Below are positions 6,607 to 14,669 of a stretch of DNA of 39,434 bases, piece after piece. A program made the position numbers and the translations under genes. Every line of letters begins with the position of its first letter. Within the stretch, counting starts at the first letter, position 1. The stretch covers positions 1 through 39,434 of the forward strand of contig JADFXG010000031.1 in NCBI GenBank assembly GCA_015233895.1, written 5' to 3'. The notes beneath the pieces are model-generated. The model saw only the letters and a list, made by a program, of their open reading frames with translations, did not search any database and was not told the origin of the DNA. This DNA comes from Nitrospirota bacterium (GTDB taxonomy: Bacteria; Nitrospirota; Thermodesulfovibrionia; Thermodesulfovibrionales; Magnetobacteriaceae).

Positions 6607-8638
6607 ACTTATGACACTTAATATGTCACTTAAAAGATGTGAACTTACGGTACCACAAACTCATCCGTGGTTTAAGATCCCTGCACGTAAAGAAGGGTTT
6701 ATCGTCTGTATAAATTCTGATTGTAAGATAGAAACCTTAGAACATTGTACTAAAGAACGTATGGTAAATTTGTGGAAAATAATGCCTGATAATCAGAATA
6801 GCTTTCCTGTAATTAATTTTAGTTTACCAATCTGGCAACTACCTATATTGCCTACGTGTATACGCAAAATGTTGGATGATAAAGACGTAAAGCAACGGTG
6901 TAACAAGATGAAAGAAATCATACAGCAGTTGGAGCTATCTTATACAGAAGCCGAAAGAGATAAATTTGAGGGACGTATTTGTGGTTATCCCACAGAATTG
7001 CTGAAAATTTTAGACTGTAATAATTCTAAAATAAATGCTTTCTGTACACTAATAAATAGGTTACAATCTTATGAACATAACATAGACTGCTTTCTCAGAC
7101 AATTATACAAAGTTGCGGTTGATGGTTGTTTAAATGGTAGTATTGAACAGATTGATTTGGTAGAGGAATTGCTTTTTGGGAAATGGAATGAAAAAAAGAA
7201 AAAATTCATTTGTGATATCCCTTTAATATTCGATTTAGCAGATTACGCCAATTTTAATTATAGAATAGCTGCTCCTGATCTTAAAAATATATTAAGTGAA
7301 ATTCTTTTGAGAAGGCCAATAGATGAAACAAACAAAGATTTATGCTCTCTGTCGGGGGAGATAACAGTAATTGAGCAAAATACTTTTCCGCAACCGTCAC
7401 TGCCAAAACTTGGTCCAACTTTTCTCTTTTCTATGAATAAGGATGCACCCTGTCATAGCAGATATGGAAAAGTTAGTTCAGATATATTCCCTGTTGGAAA
7501 AGATTTATTGAAAGAACTAAATGATGCACTTAAATTTATCGTAGACGAAAAACGTGAAGGTAAAACATGGAAATCCATACCTGGTAAAAGCATTGCTGAG
7601 AGCGACTTACTTATTGTTTACCTTGAGGATAAACCTGAAAGTGAAATAAATCTGGCTGAGCTTCTTAACGATGCTGATGAGAGCGAATTTTCTGAAGCTA
7701 TGTATGAAAAAGTAACGACTAAAGTTTGCTCAGCCCTTGAGGGAGAAGAAGGTATTACAAAGGAATCTTTAGTTCGTGTTTTTGTACTTAGAAAAATAGA
7801 TCCGGGACGTAGGCAAATTGTACTAAATTCATCTTTCACGGTTAAAAATATACTCACAGGAGTTACGGAATGGCAAGTTGCAGCTAAAAACCATCCTATC
7901 ATCTTACCATTAATAAAAGATCAAGCAAATTATTATGTACTTTCGCCTGCTTCAGTTATGCGGTGCTTTCAGTATAAGTGGATAAGAAATGGCACTGAAA
8001 AGACTAAAGTGTCTGGAATTGGTCTGCAAGAGGTTTATGATATTCTTCTTGGGGTACCAAAAGAAAGTGAACATTCAGCAAAAAGACTGTTATCACTTGC
8101 TCTTCAACGGCAGATATCGCTTGTGTTAGGTATAGGTGAAGCTATTCGTTCAGATAATCTTAAAATTTTGAATAAATTCAAACAGGAAGGCAAAAAACCA
8201 ACACTTAAAGCAGTGACACTCTTTTCCATACTGCTTTACAAACTAGGACATAAAAAGGAGGTGTATATGAAAGAAGCAACTTTTAACGTAGGCAGACTAC
8301 TTGCCCTAAGTGATGATCTACACATTCAGTATTGCAAGCATGTGAGAAAAAACGAAATTCCGCCTCAACTGATTGGTAATGCTTTAATGTCTTCAGCTAT
8401 GGAAAATCCTGAACGTGCCATAACGAGGCTTTGGAATCGCCTGTTGGTATATCAGGCATGGGCAAATAAAGTGCAAGGTGAGGAGTATACATTAGTTAAA
8501 TGGATTTTGGGTCAGATTGGAAAGGTCTGTGCAGAATTGGCCAGTGTTACCTTACCACGACAAACAACAGATGCTGACAAGACAAAAATGCTTTTAGGCT
8601 ACCTTGCCCGTTCAGAGGGTAGGAATCAAGATAAGTAA
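6596..8638 (+). CDS. cas8c: Cas8c-like large Cascade subunit (Csd1-like)
   Basis: A 680-aa protein in the slot of the type I-C large subunit, which recognises PAM and recruits Cas3. ATG 6596 follows GGGGTG and overlaps cas5. Identification rests on position between cas5 and cas7, size, and a C-terminal helical part resembling Csd1/Cas8c (NVGRLLALSDDLH, PPQLIGNALM, NPERAITRLWNRL; ~residues 555-630). The first 250 residues are not recognisable to me. It is longer than most Csd1 proteins (about 580-620 aa) and strikingly AT-rich, so it belongs to a divergent branch. An alternative is a Cas8 of an unnamed I-C relative. Confidence 0.7.
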   Translation: MLNELMTLNMSLKRCELTVPQTHPWFKIPARKEGFIVCINSDCKIETLEHCTKERMVNLWKIMPDNQNSFPVINFSLPIWQLPILPTCIRKMLDDKDVKQRCNKMKEIIQQLELSYTEAERDKFEGRICGYPTELLKILDCNNSKINAFCTLINRLQSYEHNIDCFLRQLYKVAVDGCLNGSIEQIDLVEELLFGKWNEKKKKFICDIPLIFDLADYANFNYRIAAPDLKNILSEILLRRPIDETNKDLCSLSGEITVIEQNTFPQPSLPKLGPTFLFSMNKDAPCHSRYGKVSSDIFPVGKDLLKELNDALKFIVDEKREGKTWKSIPGKSIAESDLLIVYLEDKPESEINLAELLNDADESEFSEAMYEKVTTKVCSALEGEEGITKESLVRVFVLRKIDPGRRQIVLNSSFTVKNILTGVTEWQVAAKNHPIILPLIKDQANYYVLSPASVMRCFQYKWIRNGTEKTKVSGIGLQEVYDILLGVPKESEHSAKRLLSLALQRQISLVLGIGEAIRSDNLKILNKFKQEGKKPTLKAVTLFSILLYKLGHKKEVYMKEATFNVGRLLALSDDLHIQYCKHVRKNEIPPQLIGNALMSSAMENPERAITRLWNRLLVYQAWANKVQGEEYTLVKWILGQIGKVCAELASVTLPRQTTDADKTKMLLGYLARSEGRNQDK

Positions 8639-8661
8639 ATATGACAATATGGAGGAAAATT

Positions 8662-9540
8662 ATGAGTAATCAAAATGATGGAAACGATTGCATAAAAAAG
8701 GCCACAGGTCTTTTAATCATTGAGGTGAGAGGTTCAAATCCCAACGGTGACCCAGATCGCGAAAGTGATCCTCGTCAGCGGTATGATGATCGAGGTGAAA
8801 TATCACCTGTTTCATTTAAACGAAAAGTACGAGATTTGGTTGAAAACAAAGAGGGCCCTGTTTGGCAAGAAATCTCAAAAATGTTCAAGCCTAAATTAGA
8901 GGATGCTAAATTTCACATATTGGAAAGCCGTGGAAGAGACCGTAAAGCGATAGAAAACGAAATTAAAGATGGTACATTTAAGGAAAAATATTGGGACGGC
9001 AGGGTTTTTGGAAACACTTTTCTGGAGGAAGGTTCATCGACATCTATCAGGACAGGCGTTGTTCAATTTGGTCTTGGTATTTCCATTGCACCAATTGAAA
9101 TAGAACGAATGACTACAACCAATAAGGCAGGGGTTCAGGAGGACAAAGATCGAGGGATGGCACCTTTAGGTTATCGTATTGTTTCACATGGTGTGTATTG
9201 TATGCCTTTTTTTGTCAATCCAACTGCAGCAACTGCAACAAGTTGTACTAATACAGACATTGAGCTTTTAAAAAGAATACTACCTTACGCTTATTCTCAT
9301 ACAGCCTCTTATATTAGGTCTTTTGTCGGTATTCGTCACGCCTGGTATATCGAGCATAAATCGCAATTAGGTTCCTGTTCAGATTTCAAGTTAATTGATG
9401 CTTTGACACCAAAAAAGAAAGAGAACTTCGATCCAGAAAAGCCGTCTAAAACATGGGACGAATATGACTTTCCCACTAAATTGCCAGAAGATTTGAAAAG
9501 CAAGGTCAAACCACTTCTTGACTTGATGGATATGCAATAA
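8662..9540 (+). CDS. cas7: Cas7, type I-C-like Cascade backbone (Csd2)
   Basis: A 292-aa backbone protein that would coat the crRNA spacer in several copies. The start at ATG 8662 is chosen because GGAGGAAAATT lies just before it; ATG 8641 has none. It shows the Csd2/Csh2 hallmark SNPNGDPDRESDPR, then SFKRKVRDLVE and a central GVVQFGLGISIAPIE segment. The stop overlaps the following cas3 start (TAATG), so the two are translationally coupled. Such coupling of cas7 to cas3 is unusual, because I-C operons usually begin with cas3. Confidence 0.88.
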   Translation: MSNQNDGNDCIKKATGLLIIEVRGSNPNGDPDRESDPRQRYDDRGEISPVSFKRKVRDLVENKEGPVWQEISKMFKPKLEDAKFHILESRGRDRKAIENEIKDGTFKEKYWDGRVFGNTFLEEGSSTSIRTGVVQFGLGISIAPIEIERMTTTNKAGVQEDKDRGMAPLGYRIVSHGVYCMPFFVNPTAATATSCTNTDIELLKRILPYAYSHTASYIRSFVGIRHAWYIEHKSQLGSCSDFKLIDALTPKKKENFDPEKPSKTWDEYDFPTKLPEDLKSKVKPLLDLMDMQ

Positions 9541-11744
9541 TGGAAGCGTTGGCACACAGTGCAAGGGCTGAACAAGGTATTCCGCCTCAGACTTATGCTG
9601 AGCATGTCATAAATGTTTTGGAGAGAACTCAAAAAAACGCTTCTGAAGCTGCTAAATACTTTGAAGACTCAAATCAAGCATTTGTTGATAAAGTAGCTGC
9701 AGCCGCTTTATTTCATGATTTAGGGAAATTAGACGACGAAAACCAGAAAGTTTTGAGAAATCATTCAAAAAAGAAGCTGCCAATAAATCACGTGGATGCT
9801 GGTTGCGTTTATTTGAAACAACGCAACCAGCTTCAGGCGGCATTTCTGATATATAGTCACCACGCTGGTTTATGCTCATTGCCAGATGAGGTTGTCAGAG
9901 ACAGTCTTTTTTGCCGTGTCAGGGATATTGCTACACAGCAACGCACAAATGAGTTGATTAATGACTATAAAACATTACATGAAGATATCTTAGATTCATG
10001 TGTGATAAAAAATGTTAGCGGTGGCATCAATTGGAATGGACTAACTTATCGTTTAGGTCTTTCATGTTTGGTAGATGCTGATCACAGTGATACTGCACAG
10101 CATTACGAAAATGAAGGAAATTTAGAATATAAGGATTTACGCTGGGAAGAGAGACTGCGGGCTCTTGATAAGTTTGTTGAGACCGAATTCAAAAAAGATC
10201 CGTATTCAGCTCGTAATTTGCAACGTCAAGAAATTTATGACTCATGCAGAAAGGCAGATACTATTACACCGATTCAGGCATGTGAGAGTCCTGTTGGTAC
10301 AGGTAAGACAACATCGGTTATGGCACATTTATTACAAGCTGCTATAACAAAAAAATTGAGACATATTATTGTGGTGCTGCCATATACAAACATTATCAAA
10401 CAGTCAGTTAAAACTTACCGTAAAGCTCTTGTTCTTGCAGGTGAAAGTCCTGAGCAAATCGTTGCAGAACATCATCATCAGGCAGATTTTGAAAGTAAAG
10501 AATTACGCAGTCTGTCTTCGCTTTGGAAGTCTCCAATAATCGTTACAACGGCAGTTCAGTTTTTTGAAACTTTGGGAAGTAATATGCCTGCAAAACTCAG
10601 AAAGTTGCATGAACTTCCTGGTTCAGCCATATTCATTGATGAGGCACACGCTGCAATTCCGTCCTGGTTATGGCCTCAAACGTGGCTGTGGTTTAAGAAT
10701 TTAACAAATTGGGGTTGTCATTTTGTCTTAGCATCTGGATCACTGCCTCGATTTTGGACAATGGAAAAATTCGTTTCCCCAACAGAACAAATACCCGATT
10801 TAGTATTAGACGAACTACGGCAACGTTCAAGTAAAAGTGAGTTTGAAAGAATAACTTACAGAACATGTGATGAACCGTTTGACCGTAAGAGTTTGATAGA
10901 TTTTATTATGTCTCAACGTGGTCCAAGGCTTGTAATAATGAATACTATTCAGTCGGCTGCTGTAGTTGCTAATGAAATGCAAAAGGCTGGTCATACAGTA
11001 TTACACCTATCTACAGCATTAACCCCTGTTGATAGAAATCGAATTGTAAATCAAGTAGTGCAATTACTTAAACAAGAGAGAAATATCGAAACGAAAAATA
11101 CCGATTGGACGCTTGTAGCCACAAGCTGTATAGAAGCAGGAATGGATTTTTCTTTTGCTACTGCTTTGCGGGAAAGTTGCAATGTTGCAGGTTTAATTCA
11201 AATCGGAGGACGTGTAAACAGAAATCATGAAGGTACAACTAGGGATGTTTGGGATTTTCGTGTTCTTGACCCTCTGTTAAACCGACATCCATCCTTTGAG
11301 ACAAGTCGTGCTGTGCTCGATAATTTGTTTAAAGAACAATTGATCCAAAAAATGTCAGCGACAGATGTCATGACTGAAGGTATGAGAAGAGAGATAATGA
11401 GCAACTATAGCAATAATGCAGAGGATATAAAAAAAAGCGAAAAAAAGGGGGATTATCCTAAAGTTTCTGAACTTTACAGAGTTATTAAGGCTGATACACG
11501 TATTGTTGTCGTAGATAAGAAAATTATAGAGGCATTAGAAAATCATGAAAAAGTTACTACTTTAGATTTACTAAGGAACAGTGTTCAAATATGGTTTCAG
11601 AAAATAAATGCTCTGACTCTTGAGAATGTTAAGGGATATGATGAACTCTTTAAGTGGACATGGCCTTACGACCCTGATTTTCTTGGGATTATGAAAGGGG
11701 TTTTACCCCTTGTTTATGCAAAAGAAGATGGTTTAATTTTTTAG
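9540..11744 (+). CDS. cas3: Cas3 HD nuclease-helicase
   Basis: A 734-aa effector that unwinds and degrades target DNA after Cascade binding. An N-terminal HD domain carries His5 (LAHSAR), HD at 59-60 (LFHDLGK), a following NHVDAG and SHHAG. The SF2 helicase has Walker A PVGTGKTT (253-257 core), DEAH at 367-370, ASGSL, SCIEAGMDF and IQIGGRVNRNH (motif VI). All catalytic motifs are intact. It starts at ATG 9540, overlapping the cas7 stop, and sits between cas7 and cas4 and not at the operon head. Its N-terminus differs from the relic at 5822, so it is a second, unrelated cas3 that probably arrived with this effector module. Confidence 0.93.
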   Translation: MEALAHSARAEQGIPPQTYAEHVINVLERTQKNASEAAKYFEDSNQAFVDKVAAAALFHDLGKLDDENQKVLRNHSKKKLPINHVDAGCVYLKQRNQLQAAFLIYSHHAGLCSLPDEVVRDSLFCRVRDIATQQRTNELINDYKTLHEDILDSCVIKNVSGGINWNGLTYRLGLSCLVDADHSDTAQHYENEGNLEYKDLRWEERLRALDKFVETEFKKDPYSARNLQRQEIYDSCRKADTITPIQACESPVGTGKTTSVMAHLLQAAITKKLRHIIVVLPYTNIIKQSVKTYRKALVLAGESPEQIVAEHHHQADFESKELRSLSSLWKSPIIVTTAVQFFETLGSNMPAKLRKLHELPGSAIFIDEAHAAIPSWLWPQTWLWFKNLTNWGCHFVLASGSLPRFWTMEKFVSPTEQIPDLVLDELRQRSSKSEFERITYRTCDEPFDRKSLIDFIMSQRGPRLVIMNTIQSAAVVANEMQKAGHTVLHLSTALTPVDRNRIVNQVVQLLKQERNIETKNTDWTLVATSCIEAGMDFSFATALRESCNVAGLIQIGGRVNRNHEGTTRDVWDFRVLDPLLNRHPSFETSRAVLDNLFKEQLIQKMSATDVMTEGMRREIMSNYSNNAEDIKKSEKKGDYPKVSELYRVIKADTRIVVVDKKIIEALENHEKVTTLDLLRNSVQIWFQKINALTLENVKGYDELFKWTWPYDPDFLGIMKGVLPLVYAKEDGLIF

Positions 11745-11762
11745 AGGGGAAACTATAAAAAT

Positions 11763-12425
11763 ATGTTTTCTGAAGACGACCTTCTACCTCTTTCAGCGCT
11801 GCAGCATCTGATTTTTTGCGAGAGGCAGTGTGCGCTGATACACATTGAGCAGGTGTGGGATGAAAATCTCTACACGGCTGAGGGCAGAATTATGCACGAA
11901 CACGTTGATTCCGGTAAAAGCGAAAACAGGGGCGATGTCAGAGTTGCAACGGGCGTTCCCATCAGATCACTTATGCTTGGGCTCTCCGGTAAAGCCGATG
12001 TCGTGGAGTTTCATAAAATCCGTAGCGATTCAAACAATAAACGGATTACATGGCAGCCTTTTCCGGTAGAGTATAAACGCGGCAAACCCAAGCGTGACAA
12101 CTGCGACAAGGTGCAGTTGTGCGCTCAGGCAATTTGTCTTGAGGAAATGCTCAACATTGAAGTAAATCATGGAGCAATGTTTTACGGCACAACCAGAAGA
12201 CGGCTTGATGTCCTGTTTGATGACGGGCTTAGACACGAAACAACTCAGGCTGCCATAAGACTTCATGAGCTGATAGAATCCGGTATAACCCCTCCGCCTG
12301 TCTATAGCCCTAAGTGTAAAAACTGTTCCCTTTTAGAAATATGCCTGCCGGATAAGATTAAAAAAGGCTATTTCTCGTCTGTGGAAACATATATTAAAAA
12401 GTGTCTCACACAGGTGGTGGAATGA
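11763..12425 (+). CDS. cas4: Cas4 adaptation nuclease
   Basis: A 220-aa RecB-like nuclease with an iron-sulfur cluster that helps choose PAM-bearing prespacers with Cas1-Cas2. Cluster ligands are Cys19 or Cys23 (FCERQC) and C-terminal Cys185, Cys188, Cys194 (CKNCSLLEIC). Nuclease motifs are GKADVVEF (Asp) and PVEYKRGKP (E-x-K). ATG 11763 follows GAGGGG. It overlaps cas1 by four bases (ATGA). From here on base composition is GC-richer than in cas5-cas8-cas7-cas3, suggesting a separate history. Confidence 0.93.
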   Translation: MFSEDDLLPLSALQHLIFCERQCALIHIEQVWDENLYTAEGRIMHEHVDSGKSENRGDVRVATGVPIRSLMLGLSGKADVVEFHKIRSDSNNKRITWQPFPVEYKRGKPKRDNCDKVQLCAQAICLEEMLNIEVNHGAMFYGTTRRRLDVLFDDGLRHETTQAAIRLHELIESGITPPPVYSPKCKNCSLLEICLPDKIKKGYFSSVETYIKKCLTQVVE

Positions 12426-13453
12426 AACGGCTGCTTAACACGCTATATGTAACAACACAGGGAGCGTATCTGTCAAAAGAGGGTGAGACCGTGGTGGTGC
12501 AAGTCGGCGATGATACGCTTGCGAAAGTGCCTGTGCATACGCTTGGCAGCGTGGTATGCTTTGGGCAGGTGATGGTCAGTCCACCACTTATGGGATTTTG
12601 CGCAGAGAGAAATGTTTCGATAAGTTTCCTGACCGAATATGGACGGTTTTTAGCAAAAGTGCAGGGACCGGTCTCCGGCAATGTTTTATTACGCCGTGAG
12701 CAGTACCGCCGGGCGGACAGTGCTGAGGAATCGGCCAAAATAGCAAGGTCGGTGTTGACGGCTAAGATTTCCAACAGTCGAACGGTGTTAAGGCGCATGT
12801 TGAGGGACCATCCGGAGCGGCTTGACAGTGATGATGTGTTAAAATCGGCAACGCGGCTTAGCGTATCGCTTAGAAAGGTTCAGGCTGCGACAACGCTTGA
12901 TGAATTAAGAGGGATAGAGGGTGATGCGGCGCATCATTACTATAGCGTCTTTGACAATCTGATAATCAATCAGAAGGAGGAATTCTTCTTTAAGGGAAGG
13001 AACAGGCGACCGCCTATGGACAATGTCAACTGCTTGCTATCATTTTTATATACGTTGGTTCTTCATGACATCCGAGGGGCGTGTGAAACGGTGGGGCTTG
13101 ATCCGGCGGTGGGGTACTTACACAGGGATCGACCCGGACGTGCTGGGCTTGCGCTTGACATGTTAGAGGAGTTCCGTCCGTATCTGGCAGACAGGTTTGT
13201 GTTGAGTCTGATAAACTTAAATCAGGTGAAACCTTTAGGATTTAAGAAACTTGAAACAGGAGCAGTTACGATGGATGATGAAACGCGCAAGGTAGTATTA
13301 GTTGCGTATCAAAAGCGTAAACAGGATGAGATAACGCATCCGTTTTTGAATGAGAAGGTATCCGTGGGGATATTGTTTCACATTCAGGCGATGTTGTTTG
13401 CGCGATTTATACGTAATGATCTGGATGGGTATCCACCGTTTATATGGCAGTGA
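12422..13453 (+). CDS. cas1: Cas1 integrase, type I-C
   Basis: A 343-aa spacer-integration enzyme. The start at ATG 12422 overlaps the cas4 stop; an in-frame GTG at 12401 would lie deeper in cas4. The metal-binding residues expected for Cas1 are visible: Glu166 (GIEGDAAHHYY), His234 (YLHRDRPGR) and Glu249/Glu250 (LDMLEEFRPY). Length and sequence (MKRLLNTLYVTTQGAYL start) are typical of the I-C Cas1 group. The gene is intact, but its partner cas2 next to it is frameshifted, so adaptation may be impaired. Confidence 0.95.
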   Translation: MKRLLNTLYVTTQGAYLSKEGETVVVQVGDDTLAKVPVHTLGSVVCFGQVMVSPPLMGFCAERNVSISFLTEYGRFLAKVQGPVSGNVLLRREQYRRADSAEESAKIARSVLTAKISNSRTVLRRMLRDHPERLDSDDVLKSATRLSVSLRKVQAATTLDELRGIEGDAAHHYYSVFDNLIINQKEEFFFKGRNRRPPMDNVNCLLSFLYTLVLHDIRGACETVGLDPAVGYLHRDRPGRAGLALDMLEEFRPYLADRFVLSLINLNQVKPLGFKKLETGAVTMDDETRKVVLVAYQKRKQDEITHPFLNEKVSVGILFHIQAMLFARFIRNDLDGYPPFIWQ

Positions 13454-13466
13454 GGGATGAGGGATA

Positions 13467-13753
13467 ATGTTGGTACTGATAAGTTATGATGTATCGGTAG
13501 ATGGCAATGGCAAGCAGAGGCTGCGGCGTGTTGCGAGGCGTGTCAGGACTATGGTCAGCGGGTGCAGTATTCGGTATTTGAGTGCTTGTTGGATCCAGCG
13601 CAGTGGACGGTATTGCGGCAGAGACTGATAGAGGAGATAGACAAGGAGCATGATAGTCTTCGGTTTTACTTTCTTGGTTCAAACTGGAAACACCGTGTGG
13701 AGCATATAGGAGCGAAGGGGGTGTTGGATCAGGAGGGACCGTTAGTATTCTAA
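13467..13753 (+). pseudogene. cas2: cas2 with one-base deletion
   Basis: ATG 13467 opens a Cas2 start (MLVLISYDVSVDGNGKQRLR) but after ARR the frame is lost. Reading on in the frame two bases ahead from ~13541 gives CQDYGQRVQYSVFECLLDP and then a normal Cas2 end (SLRFYFLGSNW, stop at 13751-13753). Restoring one base near 13540 gives 95 residues, the usual length. The lesion lies in the segment just before the conserved QDYGQRVQ motif. It may be a true mutation that disables spacer acquisition, or an assembly error. No slippery homopolymer lies at the point of shift, so programmed frameshifting is not favoured. Confidence 0.85.
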
Positions 13754-13936
13754 GTAGTGGCGAACCCTAAGCGGACAAATTTTTCCATGGGAGGTTCGCA
13801 GGACTTAAAAAGTGTTTACAAACAATGACTTATAAGTATTGTTCTTTGAAAACGATGATAGAATCAGAGATAAAAGGAGAGGTTTGCGGAAAGAGGTCAA
13901 ATAAGTTATAATAATCAGTAAGTTACGTAAGTGACC
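13754..13936 (+). promoter_or_regulatory. CRISPR leader
   Basis: The 183 bases between cas2 and the first repeat form the leader, which contains the array promoter and the site where new spacers insert. It holds an inverted repeat (13760-13766 with 13793-13799, GCGAACC/GGTTCGC) and then AT-rich sequence running into the first repeat. The position next to cas2 and the 5' to 3' repeat direction (ending ATTGAAAC) show that the array is transcribed rightward. Confidence 0.8.
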
Positions 13937-14621
13937 GTCGCTCCCCACGCGGGAACGTGGATTGAAACAAAATAGTCACTCATAATATTGTTTAATTCAG
14001 TGTCGCTCCCCACGCGGGAACGTGGATTGAAACTAAAGAGCTAAAATCTAAACGGTTGAGCGCGGCGTCGCTCCCCACGCGGGAACGTGGATTGAAACTA
14101 ACATATAGGCAACCACATTTGCCGATGTGCAGTCGCTCCCCACGCGGGAACGTGGATTGAAACTTCTATATCATCAAGGCCGACTGGGTTAAATATGGTC
14201 GCTCCCCACGCGGGAACGTGGATTGAAACTTCTATATCATCAAGGCCGACTGGGTTAAATATGGTCGCTCCCCACGCGGGAGCGTGGATTGAAACTAAAT
14301 ATTAGAACTTTATCCAATAAAATCAAGGAGTCGCTCCCCACGCGGGAGCGTGGATTGAAACGTATCCACATATGTCTTTCATCCGGGTCCCAGGTCGCTC
14401 CCCACGCGGGAGCGTGGATTGAAACCGATGGAGGAGCTTGGGACAGAAATGCGCTCTATGTCGCTCCCCACGCGGGAGCGTGGATTGAAACTGTGCTTTT
14501 TGCGAAGGCTTGTATTTTTACATCGTCGCTCCCCACGCGGGAGCGTGGATTGAAACGCCTACAATACGCTAACCACAATCAGGGTTATGGTCGCTCCCCA
14601 CGCGGGAGCGTGGATTGAAAC
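13937..14621 (+). CRISPR. Type I-C CRISPR array, 11 full repeats
   Basis: Eleven 32-bp repeats start at 13937, 14002, 14067, 14132, 14198, 14264, 14330, 14394, 14460, 14525 and 14590, with ten spacers of 32-34 nt between them. The repeat begins GTCGCTCCCC and ends GTGGATTGAAAC, the known I-C type. Repeat positions 3-9 pair with 15-21 to form a hairpin with a 5-nt loop. Repeats 1-5 have A at position 19 and repeats 6-11 have G; the A creates a C-A mismatch in the stem. Spacers 4 (14164-14197) and 5 (14230-14263) are identical. An eleventh spacer (14622-14653) and a degenerate repeat follow. Confidence 0.98.
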
Positions 14622-14653
14622 ACCAAACCACGACATAAGGCCGGACTCGATAT

Positions 14654-14666
14654 GTCGCTCCACACC
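14654..14666 (+). repeat. Degenerate terminal CRISPR repeat
   Basis: GTCGCTCC matches the first eight repeat bases, then the sequence diverges (ACACCG...). It closes spacer 11 at the leader-distal end. A few bases later the terminal sequence of an IS3-like element begins, so the array was truncated here, either by decay or by the insertion. Confidence 0.75.
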
Positions 14667-14669
14667 GAA

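Noticed and set aside
5992-9540. Type I-B or I-G assignment of the effector genes
   Set aside because: No cas6, gene order cas5-cas8-cas7, Cas5d-like sequence and a clear I-C repeat favour type I-C.
13535-13545. Programmed frameshift in cas2
   Set aside because: No slippery heptamer or homopolymer and no following strong hairpin; Cas2 is not known to use frameshifting.
14289-14618. Open frame with repeated SLPTRERGLKR blocks
   Set aside because: It is the CRISPR repeat read as protein; the repeats and spacers explain it completely.
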